Part shown: in pieces, positions 29,569 through 38,171 of the stretch
Layout of the letters: each line of letters starts with the position of its first letter
Numbering within the stretch: the first letter of the stretch is position 1
Source: Tatumella ptyseos
GTDB taxonomy: Bacteria > Pseudomonadota > Gammaproteobacteria > Enterobacterales > Enterobacteriaceae
Length of the DNA: 64,000 bases
Direction of reading: 5' to 3'
Assembly (NCBI RefSeq): GCF_030552895.1
Contig: NZ_CP130649.1
Span: forward strand, 1,364,001 to 1,428,000
The notes under the pieces: model-generated
What the model was told of the DNA's origin: nothing
The model's input: the letters and a program-made list of their open reading frames with translations, nothing else
Database searches by the model: none
Program-made: the position numbers and the translations under genes

Positions 29569-29625
29569 CACCTAAAATTAGCTTTATATCGCACGTTTTG
29601 CAACATTATTTCAGGCCATAAACAT

Positions 29626-29654
29626 AAAAAAAGCACCCGAAGGTGCTTTTTTTT
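29626..29654. terminator. Strong terminator after the DUF883-type gene
   Basis: Seven A, then AGCACC-CGAA-GGTGCT, then eight T. Perfect and symmetric; it separates the upstream gene from the small-RNA candidate. Confidence 0.92.
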
Positions 29655-29667
29655 ATATTCTCTACGA

Positions 29668-29916
29668 TTATTTTCTTCCTAGCAAATAACCGAATGCGAC
29701 GCCGATAGCCGCTGCCACCGCTAAACCTGCGTAAGGTTTGTCAGAAACTTGCTGCTTGATAGTATCAGCCGCATCTTTCACTGCGTAGCTAGCTTGCGAA
29801 GCATATTTGCGGGCTGCACCACGAGCTGAATGATCACCTTGATCGGTGACATCGCCATAAGCTTCTTCCGCTGCACCTGCATACTCTTCAACTTTATCTT
29901 GAATTTTACTAACCAT
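29668..29916 (-). CDS. DUF883-type (ElaB/YqjD-like) small membrane protein
   Basis: The 82-residue protein has a CsbD-like, charged, helical N-terminus (VSKIQDKVEEYAGAAEEAYG) and one C-terminal glycine-zipper helix AGLAVAAAIGVAFGYLLGRK. Proteins with this tail (ElaB, YqjD, YgaM) are tail-anchored, bind ribosomes or the inner membrane, and are often induced by RpoS. An AAGGAG site lies 7 nt upstream and a strong terminator follows. Regulation by RpoS is inferred from the family only. Confidence 0.85.
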   Translation of the reverse strand: MVSKIQDKVEEYAGAAEEAYGDVTDQGDHSARGAARKYASQASYAVKDAADTIKQQVSDKPYAGLAVAAAIGVAFGYLLGRK

Positions 29917-30017
29917 TGAAATGCTCCTTGGTAGACTGATGAGATGTTTATAACTTAACTATAGCAAAGAAAAAAAAAGATGTGACCCTTCAAGAGTTTT
30001 CCTAAGTAAATAGCATC

Positions 30018-30368
30018 TTAAAGCGTTGTGGCCGATACTGGGCAAGTCCAAGTCACCATTGCATCCCGTGCTGGGTCGATAATTCGAAAACGGTCAGTTG
30101 AAAGCCGCTGCGCCATAAATCCTTGAGCCGTCGTTGCACTTGGAATATAGAGAGAACGATTAGTACTATGCAGATAACCGCTTTGCACCGTTGCTCCCTT
30201 ATCGGTAACGGTAAAACGCTGAATTTCGTCAAATACCCAGGCTTGAGATTGTCCAGTCACTTCCCCGCTTAAGGTCGATACCTCACCAGAACAAAGTCTG
30301 CCGTAAGGTTTGTGGCTACAGGCAGACAGTAAAACGATCAAAGGCCCTAGATAAAATATTCTTCGCAT
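30018..30368 (-). CDS. Small lipoprotein
   Basis: The 116-residue protein starts MRRIFYLGPLIVLLSACSHK, a lipoprotein signal with lipobox LSAC (Cys at 17). The GGAG site 5 nt before 30368 decides this start over one 42 nt upstream. The mature part is a beta-rich domain with two more cysteines (LCSGEV near 26 and TWTCPV near 108), perhaps disulfide-bonded in the periplasm. I do not recognise the family. It lies 38 bp downstream of ldcA and is probably cotranscribed with it. Confidence 0.7.
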   Translation of the reverse strand: MRRIFYLGPLIVLLSACSHKPYGRLCSGEVSTLSGEVTGQSQAWVFDEIQRFTVTDKGATVQSGYLHSTNRSLYIPSATTAQGFMAQRLSTDRFRIIDPARDAMVTWTCPVSATTL

Positions 30369-30406
30369 TTTAACTCCCTGAATAGCGTTGCGGTGATGAC
30401 AATCAA

Positions 30407-31330
30407 TCAAGGTTGTAAATAAGGATAGTCGGTCAGCTGTAATTGTCGTTGCTTTTGTTGCGCTATTAAGGTGGCTTGCGCACCGATGGGTAAGGTGACG
30501 GTATCGGCATCATGGCCAAAAGCCAACTGGTTGATAAAAGGTACACCCGTTTGCTGTTGAAGATATTCCCAGACTGTACTTAATTGGTAACCGGCATCGT
30601 AAGCTGTGGGTTCTCCATGAGTAAAGCTGCCAGTGATAACTGCTTTTTGCTGAGAGAGAATTCCGGCGTAATGTAATTGCAGTAACATCCGTTCGATGCG
30701 AAAAGGACTCTCATTAATGTCTTCAATGACGAGAATTCCTTGAGTAATTTTTGGTAACCACGGCGTACCGATTAGAGAACAGATCATAGCGAGATTTCCT
30801 CCCCAGAGCTGCCCTTGCCAATGGCCAGAGAGATCATGATCATCTTCCCAACTTAGGCTGTACTCTGGCTGAGAAATGAGTGACCAAAAGTGGGTCGAGG
30901 TAAAGGATGAGAGTGTCTCGGCGCCAAAATTACCGGCTAACATCGGTCCGCTAAAAGTGACTAAGCCAGCTTTGGCAAGAAGCGCAAGCTGCAGGGCGGT
31001 GAAATCACTGTGGCCACAAATAACAGGGGGTTGATGGCTTAATCGCGCATGGAGTCCGGTATAATCGACATCTGGCAATAAACGACTCATACCATAGCCG
31101 CCGCGTACCGCTAAGACGATATCGGGTAACTCAGTTAAGGTAGCAAGTTCATTGATATCATTAAGTCGTTGTGCATCATCCCCAGCAAAGCGTTGAGATC
31201 TACGCTGGAGCAGGTCAGTATTTTCTACGCGATGAGCGTGAGTTAACCGTTCTAAAGCTCGCTCAGCAGCAGGTTGATTCTGACAATATCCGGAAGGCGC
31301 TATTAATCGTATAGTGCGAGAGATCGACAT
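30407..31330 (-). CDS. ldcA: Muramoyltetrapeptide carboxypeptidase LdcA
   Basis: The 307-residue S66-family enzyme removes the terminal D-Ala from murein tetrapeptides during cytoplasmic cell-wall recycling. The nucleophile S108 lies in ICGHSDFTALQLALL, after the VLAVRGGYGMSRLLP block. LVIEDINESPFRIERMLLQL provides the Glu of the triad. GSFTHGEPTAYDAGY and the later FGHD supply the region with the His. I chose the ATG at 31330 (MSISRTIRLIAPSGYC) to match the family; a TTG at 31342 is less likely. It is divergent from emtA, as in E. coli. Confidence 0.93.
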   Translation of the reverse strand: MSISRTIRLIAPSGYCQNQPAAERALERLTHAHRVENTDLLQRRSQRFAGDDAQRLNDINELATLTELPDIVLAVRGGYGMSRLLPDVDYTGLHARLSHQPPVICGHSDFTALQLALLAKAGLVTFSGPMLAGNFGAETLSSFTSTHFWSLISQPEYSLSWEDDHDLSGHWQGQLWGGNLAMICSLIGTPWLPKITQGILVIEDINESPFRIERMLLQLHYAGILSQQKAVITGSFTHGEPTAYDAGYQLSTVWEYLQQQTGVPFINQLAFGHDADTVTLPIGAQATLIAQQKQRQLQLTDYPYLQP

Positions 31331-31583
31331 AATGGGACTCAACGTTGGCTAAATATTCATGATGAGTGAGCCACGCTGCGAAGGCAAGATTTCTCGTTAA
31401 ATATTTGATGAAGGGGAATCATAATTAGGATCTTTCCGCTTTTTATGCTAAAAACCTCTAAAATCATGAAAAACTCTGATTAACGGGGCGATGGCTGTCA
31501 CTTTTTTTAAGACAATAAGCCATTTTATTATTTTTTCTGCTGAGTAACATTGCTCGCAATTCAATACGTAGGAACTCCATGAC

Positions 31584-32237
31584 GTGAAAAGCAAAATTTT
31601 GCTGTTGACGGTCCTAGTGCTGTCAGCCTGTTCACAGCATCCAACACAGACCACTGAAACACCTTCTGTACAAAACTCGAAATTCTTACTCGATCCGCAA
31701 ACGATCGCCAAGCCGGGTAAAGTGATCACCGACGATCATTGGTCCCATTATACCCAAGATGCCGCCAGTCATTATGGCGTTGACCCTAAACTTGTCAGCG
31801 CCATTATTAGTGTCGAATCCGGTGGAAACCCGAAAGTGGTAAGTCACTCAAATGCGATTGGTTTGATGCAGATTAAAGCCTCAACCGCGGGTCGCGCGGT
31901 TTATCAAGCGACAGGACGTCGTGGACAACCGAGTGGCCACGAATTAAAAGACCCCGCAAAAAATATTCAAATCGGTACAGCCTATTTGAAGTTATTGCAG
32001 GAAAACGAGTTATCAGGGATTAAAAACCCAGTAACATTGCGTTATGCCACTATTGTTTCCTATGCAAACGGTGCTGGCGCATTAATGCGCATTTTTTCTT
32101 CTAGCCGTGAGCGGGCGATTGCCAAAATCAACCGTATGACGCCTGAACAATTCATTAGTTATGTTCAACGAGAACATCCTGCAGCCCAAGCACCACGCTA
32201 TCTGCGCAAAGTTACTGAGGCCTATCAAGACAGTTAA
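31584..32237 (+). CDS. emtA: Membrane-bound lytic murein transglycosylase EmtA
   Basis: The 217-residue outer-membrane lipoprotein has the lipobox LSAC (C16). Its SLT domain carries catalytic E78 in AIISVESGGNPK and the motifs NAIGLMQIKAST and NIQIGTAYLKLL. It cleaves murein endolytically to 1,6-anhydromuropeptides. The gene starts with GTG behind an AGGA about 10 nt upstream, because the nearby ATG is followed at once by a stop. The divergent ldcA encodes a recycling enzyme, so the two functions are linked. Confidence 0.92.
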   Translation: MKSKILLLTVLVLSACSQHPTQTTETPSVQNSKFLLDPQTIAKPGKVITDDHWSHYTQDAASHYGVDPKLVSAIISVESGGNPKVVSHSNAIGLMQIKASTAGRAVYQATGRRGQPSGHELKDPAKNIQIGTAYLKLLQENELSGIKNPVTLRYATIVSYANGAGALMRIFSSSRERAIAKINRMTPEQFISYVQREHPAAQAPRYLRKVTEAYQDS

Positions 32238-32275
32238 CATCATAAATAATAAAGTTTTTATTAACTTTTATTCGC

Positions 32276-32313
32276 CACTGTCAAAATTCTTGCCTATAAT
32301 AATTTTGACAGTG
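32276..32313 (+). promoter_or_regulatory. Promoter inside a perfect inverted repeat before the GlsB-type gene
   Basis: CACTGTCAAAATT (32276-32288) and AATTTTGACAGTG (32301-32313) form a perfect 13-bp inverted repeat. Its 12-nt loop contains an exact TATAAT (32295-32300), preceded by C as in sigma-S promoters. It could be both the emtA terminator and the promoter/operator of the next gene. Confidence 0.55.
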
Positions 32314-32379
32314 TTTAAACCTATTCACTAATCACTTTGTGAATAACTAAATTGATGTTTGTCAGATAAGGAGCAGTAA

Positions 32380-32628
32380 ATGGGTATTCTTTCGTGGATT
32401 ATCTTTGGTCTGATCGCAGGGATCCTTGCGAAATGGATTATGCCAGGTAAAGATGGCGGTGGTTTTATTGTAACCGTTATTCTGGGAATTGTGGGTGCGG
32501 TCGTAGGTGGCTGGATCAGTACGTTCTTCGGTCATGGTCGCGTTGATGGCTTCAACTTCGGAAGCTTTGTGGTCGCAGTGATTGGTGCAATCGTCGTACT
32601 GTGGATTTACCGCAAAATCAGAAGCTAA
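32380..32628 (+). CDS. GlsB/YeaQ/YmgE-family stress membrane protein
   Basis: The 82-residue protein has three hydrophobic helices (about 4-19, 27-46 and 62-78) and the family pattern LIAGILAKWIMPGKDGGG...TVILGIVGAVVGGWIS. Relatives in E. coli (YeaQ, YmgE) are transglycosylase-associated stress proteins of unproven biochemistry. A strong AAGGAG site precedes the ATG. A consensus -10 upstream with C at -13 hints at RpoS control, and a UUCG-capped terminator closes the unit. Confidence 0.9.
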   Translation: MGILSWIIFGLIAGILAKWIMPGKDGGGFIVTVILGIVGAVVGGWISTFFGHGRVDGFNFGSFVVAVIGAIVVLWIYRKIRS

Positions 32629-32641
32629 ATTCTGACGAATT

Positions 32642-32672
32642 AAAAAGGTCATCTTCGGATGGCCTTTTTTTT
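32642..32672 (+). terminator. UUCG-tetraloop terminator
   Basis: AAAAAGGTCATC, TTCG loop, GATGGCCT and nine T. The C(UUCG)G loop is extra-stable. Confidence 0.93.
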
Positions 32673-32755
32673 TGGTAAGTGAGGATGAATCACTGCAGGT
32701 GACTAGCATCATGTTACAATTGTTCAACGCAATTGCTAATCTAAGGCTAATCATT

Positions 32756-33328
32756 ATGAATGAATTTTCCCTACTTTGTCGCATTCTAGGATCACTTTTT
32801 TATCGTCATCCCAATGACCCCGCGCTACAGCCGCTGTGGGACCTCTTGGCACAAGGTAAACTCAATCAACACTGGCCGCTTGAACAAGATGAACTCTTGA
32901 CTCAATTACAACGTTCCTACGATCGCGATAGCTTAGGTGCCGATTACGAAGCATTATTCAGTGGCGAATCTGCAGCAGTCACCCCCTTTGGTCATCTTTG
33001 GCCACAAGGCCCGGCTGAAGCTGAGGTTAAAAATTTTTTAACCACGCGCGGTATGCCCCTTGCCGATACTCCAGCTGACCATTTTGGATTGCTTTTACTG
33101 GCCGCATCTTGGTTAGAAGACCACGCTGCCGACGACGAAAATCAAGCGATTATAATTTTATTCGAAACCATGCTTCTCCCTTGGTGTGGGGCTTTCTTAG
33201 GAAAAGTGGAAGCGTACGCAGAAACCGGATTTTACCGTGCACTGGCTATGACGACCCGTGGGGCGGTACAAGCGATGGCGGAAGAGTTGCTTGAAGTCGA
33301 TGAGAATGATGCGGAAGAGGAGGAGTAA
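32756..33328 (+). CDS. ycdY: TorD-family chaperone YcdY
   Basis: The 190-residue all-alpha protein has the TorD/DmsD family signature TRGMPLADTPADHFGLLLLAASWLEDHA (seen from about residue 96). It starts MNEFSLLCRILGSLFYRHPN, like E. coli YcdY. In E. coli it is reported to assist maturation of the zinc protein YcdX and to affect swarming. The ATG at 32756 is taken for the family start; a longer frame begins 84 nt upstream inside the previous terminator. The stop lies 1 nt before the next start, so the two genes are translationally linked. Confidence 0.92.
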   Translation: MNEFSLLCRILGSLFYRHPNDPALQPLWDLLAQGKLNQHWPLEQDELLTQLQRSYDRDSLGADYEALFSGESAAVTPFGHLWPQGPAEAEVKNFLTTRGMPLADTPADHFGLLLLAASWLEDHAADDENQAIIILFETMLLPWCGAFLGKVEAYAETGFYRALAMTTRGAVQAMAEELLEVDENDAEEEE

Positions 33329-33329
33329 G

Positions 33330-34502
33330 ATGCAGTATGAAGCCGGATTTATCGATGAATTAGTGGCTTTACGCCGCGCTTTACATCAGCATCCTGAAGC
33401 AGCATTCGAAGAAGTGGCGACGGCGGCGGCAGTCGAAGCCTACTTAAAACAGTGCAATATGGATGAGATCCATACGAGTATTGGTAAAACGGGTATCGTT
33501 GCCCTGATTAAAGGTAACCGTCCGGGCAAAATGATTGCACTCCGTGCGGACATGGATGCGTTACCGATGCAAGAAGGACATGATGCGACTCAGATTGCTC
33601 ACTGTTCTACAATCGCGGGCCGTTTTCATGGCTGTGGTCATGATGGCCACACCGTAATGTTGCTTGGCGCAGCGAAAATACTTGGACAACACCGTGATTT
33701 CGCAGGAACGCTAGTTTTCATCTTTCAGTGTGCCGAAGAAAATTTATTGGGCGCACCGGCTATGCTCGCAGACGGGCTTCACGAACGTTTTCCTTTTGAA
33801 GAAATCTATGGCCTCCACAATATGCCTGGCCGTCCCCGAGGCGTTATCGAAGTGAATCAAGCGGCAACGCTTACCGCCAGCGATATTTTTAGTTTGACGC
33901 TTCAGGGGAAAGGCGGACACGGGGCAGTGCCCGAACGTTGTATTGATCCTATAGTGATGTCAGCTCGGTTAGTGGCGGATTATCAAACGATCGTTAGCCG
34001 ATCTATTAGCCCCCTACAGACTGCAACCATCAGTTTCGGTTCCATTCAAGGCGGTAGTTCACATAACATCATCCCTGACCAGGTTACCTTAACGGGGACG
34101 GTTAGGACTTATGATCCACAAGTCCGAATTGAAGTAAAACAGCGTATGCAGCAGATACTGGATAGCGTTACACAGGGATTCGGTGGTAAAGGCGATATTA
34201 CTTATCTTGCAGGCTGTCCTGCAGTCATAAACGATGCAGAATTAGCAGATAAATTAGTTTCTGCGTTGCAGTCATGGCGTGGTACCGAGTCCTGCTACCT
34301 TGCGAACAGTCCAGTAGGCCCTTCTGAAGATTTCGCCTTTTATCTCGATTACGCGCCGGGTGTGTATGGCTTCTTGGGAATAGGTGATAAACCAATGTGC
34401 CATCACCCTGAATATGATTTTGATGATGGAGTCATTGGTCAGGGGATCGATTGGTGGCTCAATGTAGCCTATGCAAGGGCAGAGTATCGTCGCGGGTGCT
34501 AG
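33330..34502 (+). CDS. M20-family amidohydrolase/peptidase
   Basis: The 390-residue zinc hydrolase of the HipO/IlvL/carboxypeptidase Ss1 type removes acyl groups from N-acyl amino acids or related amides. Metal-binding motifs are CGHDGHT (about 101-107), CAEE (about 135-138, with catalytic Glu) and the terminal HHPEYDFDD. The lid domain begins GKGGHGAVPE. The ATG at 33330 lies 2 nt after the ycdY stop with GGAGGAG just before it. No signal peptide, so cytoplasmic. In E. coli ycdX, not an M20 enzyme, follows ycdY, so this arrangement differs. Confidence 0.88.
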   Translation: MQYEAGFIDELVALRRALHQHPEAAFEEVATAAAVEAYLKQCNMDEIHTSIGKTGIVALIKGNRPGKMIALRADMDALPMQEGHDATQIAHCSTIAGRFHGCGHDGHTVMLLGAAKILGQHRDFAGTLVFIFQCAEENLLGAPAMLADGLHERFPFEEIYGLHNMPGRPRGVIEVNQAATLTASDIFSLTLQGKGGHGAVPERCIDPIVMSARLVADYQTIVSRSISPLQTATISFGSIQGGSSHNIIPDQVTLTGTVRTYDPQVRIEVKQRMQQILDSVTQGFGGKGDITYLAGCPAVINDAELADKLVSALQSWRGTESCYLANSPVGPSEDFAFYLDYAPGVYGFLGIGDKPMCHHPEYDFDDGVIGQGIDWWLNVAYARAEYRRGC

Positions 34503-34512
34503 TTTCAATTAA

Positions 34513-35082
34513 CTAGGGTTTATCCGACCAATTGTGTTGGCACCGGTACACCCATGCGGGCGGGACATTCTTCAAAACACGTTGTCTTTCCCAAATAAAA
34601 TAACGCGAGAGCTCTGGTTGCGTCAGGGAGGTATATTGAAATTGAACAAATATACCGCCTGGTGCAAGGGTTTCGTGTACTTTTTCTAAGATAGTATGAC
34701 GGGTTTTCGCCGGTAAGGATAAGAGCGGAAGCCCTGAGAAAATGACATCGTAACCACCGGTTAGATGTTCAGCCGAATGAGAATGAATAGCCATGCGATC
34801 ATCTTGAATCTGGCGTAATTTCTTAACAAGAGTTGGGCTAATTTCAAACACATCCAGTGAGGCATGAGGTGCCAAATGTTGCAGCAAAACGCGCGTTAAA
34901 ACGCCGTCGCCTGCGCCTAATTCTGCTGCGCGAGTGACTTTCTGCCAATCAGCGCATTGTGCCATTGTTTCGCAAAGTATAAGAGATGAGGGGGTTATGC
35001 TGCCAATTGCGCGAGGATTTCGAATAAATTGCTGAACAAATCCTGCCTTTGAACGGAACATATTTATTGCTGAAGCCAGCAT
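34513..35082 (-). CDS. PmtA-like SAM-dependent methyltransferase
   Basis: The 189-residue class I methyltransferase has motif I AAELGAGDGVLTR (about 52-64). The blocks GSITPSS, VFEISPTLVKKLRQ and SGLPLLSLPAKTRHTIL resemble bacterial phospholipid N-methyltransferases of the PmtA type. Those enzymes turn phosphatidylethanolamine into methylated forms. A role in lipid modification is therefore an inference, and other small-molecule methyltransferases share the fold. The N-terminus SKAGFVQQFIRNPRAIGS is amphipathic, compatible with membrane contact. It is convergent with the M20 gene. Confidence 0.7.
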   Translation of the reverse strand: MLASAINMFRSKAGFVQQFIRNPRAIGSITPSSLILCETMAQCADWQKVTRAAELGAGDGVLTRVLLQHLAPHASLDVFEISPTLVKKLRQIQDDRMAIHSHSAEHLTGGYDVIFSGLPLLSLPAKTRHTILEKVHETLAPGGIFVQFQYTSLTQPELSRYFIWERQRVLKNVPPAWVYRCQHNWSDKP

Positions 35083-35295
35083 ATCAACCTCCTGTTAGTA
35101 CTGAATGAACTACTTAGTCTTCAGTGTAGAGGGAAAGTGCCAGAATAGAACTCTTTTTTTATACTTTATAAGATTAGTCTGTAAGCAAATTAGTTAAAAA
35201 TTTCTTATCAAACTCACAAATAAACGCATTAGGTTGTGACAAAACTCATCACACTGGCTAATTTAACACTAAATTAACATGTGTATGGGGGTTAT

Positions 35296-36816
35296 ATGCG
35301 CTACGCAACACCGAATGAGAAGGCATCCTTAATTGAGTTAAATGAGCGTTACTCGAACTTTATCGATGGCCAATTCATCCCACCCAAATCAGGAGATTAT
35401 TTTACCAATACTTCGCCTATCGATGGGTCAGTGATTGGTGAATTCCCTCGTTCTCAAAGAGAGGACATTGATTTAGCGGTGGCAGCGGCCACTAAAGCAT
35501 TTAGTCGGTGGAGTAAAGTCTCAGTTCAGCAACGTGCTGAGATTTTATTAAAAATAGCGGATAGGCTAGATCAGGCTAGTGAACGTTTTGCTGTCAATGA
35601 GACATGGGATAACGGTAAACCCGTACGTGAAACCTTGGCCGCGGACATCCCTCTCGCCGTTGACCACTTTCGCTACTTCGCCGGCTGTTTAAGAGCTCAA
35701 GAGGGAAGCTGTGCAGAGATTGATGAAACCACCGTGAGTTATCACTTCCACGAGCCATTAGGTGTCGTTGGCCAAATTATTCCTTGGAACTTTCCATTAC
35801 TGATGGCAGCCTGGAAGTTAGCGCCTGCGCTGGCTGCGGGTAATTGTGTAGTGCTCAAACCCGCAGAACAAACACCTTTATCCATTACCCTATTTGCGGA
35901 ATTAGTCGCCGACCTGCTGCCTCAAGGGGTATTAAATATCGTGCATGGGTTTGGCCGCGAAGCCGGTGAGGCGCTCGCCAGCCATAAAGGTATTGCGAAA
36001 ATCGCCTTTACTGGTTCGACCGCCACTGGCCGGCATATATTAGAGCTCGCAGCTAAAAATATTATCCCTTCGACCGTTGAACTTGGCGGTAAATCACCGA
36101 ATATCTTCTTTGAGGATATTATGGATGCAGAGGAAAGCTTTATCGAAAAAGCCGCAGAGGGCTTAGTACTGGGCTTCTTAAATCAAGGTGAAATTTGTAC
36201 CTGTCCTTCACGTGCACTCGTTCAAGCCTCTATTTTTGACCGGTTTATGGCGGTAGTGATGAAGCGCATGAAAACGATTAAACGTGGCCATCCCCTTGAT
36301 ACTGAGACGATGGTGGGTGCCCAAGCGTCCCAACAACAATTCGATAAAATTCTCTCCTGGTTAGACATCGCAAAGCAAGAGGGGGCTGAAGTGCTAACGG
36401 GTGGACATGCAGAATCTTTATCCGGAGAGTTAGGATCAGGATTTTATATCCAGCCGACGTTACTGAAGGGGGATAACAGCATGCAGGTATTCCAGGAAGA
36501 AATTTTTGGGCCGGTGATTGGTATTACCACATTTAAGGATGAAGAAGAAGCTATTGCTATCGCGAACGATACTATCTATGGCCTAGGGGCTGGAGTGTGG
36601 ACGCGTGACACTAACCGGGCTTATCGCGTAGGACGCGCGGTACAAGCGGGTCGCGTTTGGACGAACTGTTATCACCTTTATCCGGCACATGCAGCATTCG
36701 GCGGTTATAAGCAGTCAGGCATAGGCCGTGAAACACATAAAATGATGCTAGATCATTACCAGCAGACTAAAAATTTACTCGTTAGCTATGGCGTCAAACC
36801 TTTAGGGCTATTTTAA
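35296..36816 (+). CDS. aldB: Aldehyde dehydrogenase, AldB type
   Basis: The 506-residue NAD(P)-dependent aldehyde dehydrogenase has catalytic E262 (VELGGKSPN) and nucleophile C301 in [15 protein letters not shown]. The AldB-typical C-terminal half reads [22 protein letters not shown]. coli AldB oxidises acetaldehyde and other small aldehydes and is RpoS-induced. The start ATG 35296 has GGGGG upstream; a GTG 15 nt earlier is less likely. A role in aldehydes from sugar or IpdC metabolism is possible but unproven. The gene ends in a strong terminator. Confidence 0.86.
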   Translation: MRYATPNEKASLIELNERYSNFIDGQFIPPKSGDYFTNTSPIDGSVIGEFPRSQREDIDLAVAAATKAFSRWSKVSVQQRAEILLKIADRLDQASERFAVNETWDNGKPVRETLAADIPLAVDHFRYFAGCLRAQEGSCAEIDETTVSYHFHEPLGVVGQIIPWNFPLLMAAWKLAPALAAGNCVVLKPAEQTPLSITLFAELVADLLPQGVLNIVHGFGREAGEALASHKGIAKIAFTGSTATGRHILELAAKNIIPSTVELGGKSPNIFFEDIMDAEESFIEKAAEGLVLGFLNQGEICTCPSRALVQASIFDRFMAVVMKRMKTIKRGHPLDTETMVGAQASQQQFDKILSWLDIAKQEGAEVLTGGHAESLSGELGSGFYIQPTLLKGDNSMQVFQEEIFGPVIGITTFKDEEEAIAIANDTIYGLGAGVWTRDTNRAYRVGRAVQAGRVWTNCYHLYPAHAAFGGYKQSGIGRETHKMMLDHYQQTKNLLVSYGVKPLGLF

Positions 36817-36822
36817 TATAAT

Positions 36823-36843
36823 AGGGCGGCCATTAGCCGCCCT
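36823..36843. terminator. Terminator between aldB and the HAAAP permease gene
   Basis: AGGGCGGC-CATTA-GCCGCCCT, an 8-bp GC-rich stem between convergent genes. Confidence 0.8.
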
Positions 36844-36849
36844 TATCGA

Positions 36850-38082
36850 TTAATGAATAAACATGACCGATACGCAAAGAATCCCGACAATCAGCGTAAT
36901 AAAATTCCCTACACTGCGATACGGCTTCAGTTCTTTAATTAACCAAGTTGAAAGCGTAGGCATGATGAATAGAATCATTGCAATCAATGGTCCACTGATC
37001 GCATAAATCATCGACAATGCGTTAGGATTTACGCTACACACCCCAAAGGTGATCAACGAGACAATCAACACTGAAACTGCACGATTAAAGCGATGACTGC
37101 GAGTGATACCAACTTGTTTAAGCGTGGTACGTGTTAGCTCAGTTGCTCCTTCAATGACTCCGAAGTAAGTCCCTAGAAACGATTTAGACATCGCCACGAT
37201 AGCCACGACAATCCCTGATAGGGCTAACCAGGCGGGTGAATCTGGCTTCATCGATAGCGCAGATAAAATCGTTAAGCCCTTGTCCTTCGCTTCATGAATA
37301 TAGGCATTAGGGATGGAGAGATAGCAGCTGAAAACAAAAAATAAAACGCTCAGGCTGATGACCAAATAAGCCCATCGCATGATACGTTTGCAGCTAGAGA
37401 TCGCCTCGTCACCATGGGCTTCACGTTGTGCGACCGAAAAGGTTGAAATAATCGGTGTATGACTAAAAGCAAAGACCATTACCGGTAGAGACAACCATAT
37501 TTGATGTAAGCTGGCAGTGGAGAATTGACCTTGTAGTGACAGTAATTCTGGGTGCCAATCTTTGACCATATAGCATGACAAAAAGAAGAAGTAGGCCAGT
37601 ATTGGAAAAACTAAAAAGCCCATTACGCGTATGGTAGCTTGCCGTCCCATCAAGAAGATCAAATTCAACAGCACTACCACTAAGAGACTCAAGCCTACTC
37701 TGGCAAGATGTGACAAGGGGTAATGGGCTGAAATCTGTTCTATCAGTGAATTGGTAATGGCCACTGCGTAAATCAAGATAATTACAAAGAAAGCGATAAA
37801 ATAGAGGAAGGTAATAAGATTACCCACACGCTTTCCATAGTAATATTTTACTGCATTAGTGATACCATCACCGGGTTCACGCGCAGGCGCCGCGAGGATA
37901 AACTGACTTAAGGCTTTATGCGGCCAATAAGTCAGTGGCCACGCAATAAGGGCTGTGAGGAAGAGGACCAGCGTCCCAGCGGAACCGAGTTGGATAGGAA
38001 GAAAGAGTGTGCCTGCACCTACCGCTGTACCGTAAAGGGCAAAACCCCATAGAGTAGCTTCTTTTGACCAAAATCTTGCCAT
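36850..38082 (-). CDS. HAAAP-family amino acid permease
   Basis: The 410-residue inner-membrane protein has eleven predicted helices of the hydroxy/aromatic amino acid permease (SdaC/TdcC/YhaO) type. The first helix reads GFALYGTAVGAGTLFLPIQL. The blocks SLPVMVFAFSHTPIISTFSV and KSFLGTYFGVIEGATEL are family-typical of serine/threonine:H+ symporters. The substrate is probably serine, threonine or a related amino acid; the exact one is unknown. It is a single gene, divergent from the fructokinase gene. Confidence 0.85.
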   Translation of the reverse strand: MARFWSKEATLWGFALYGTAVGAGTLFLPIQLGSAGTLVLFLTALIAWPLTYWPHKALSQFILAAPAREPGDGITNAVKYYYGKRVGNLITFLYFIAFFVIILIYAVAITNSLIEQISAHYPLSHLARVGLSLLVVVLLNLIFLMGRQATIRVMGFLVFPILAYFFFLSCYMVKDWHPELLSLQGQFSTASLHQIWLSLPVMVFAFSHTPIISTFSVAQREAHGDEAISSCKRIMRWAYLVISLSVLFFVFSCYLSIPNAYIHEAKDKGLTILSALSMKPDSPAWLALSGIVVAIVAMSKSFLGTYFGVIEGATELTRTTLKQVGITRSHRFNRAVSVLIVSLITFGVCSVNPNALSMIYAISGPLIAMILFIMPTLSTWLIKELKPYRSVGNFITLIVGILCVSVMFIH

Positions 38083-38171
38083 CGATGAATTGATTATCCT
38101 GGTTAAATTGAAAAAGGCGGCTAATCTATCACATTAATTTGATTACTGTTAGAACGATTGATGGAGTCACT

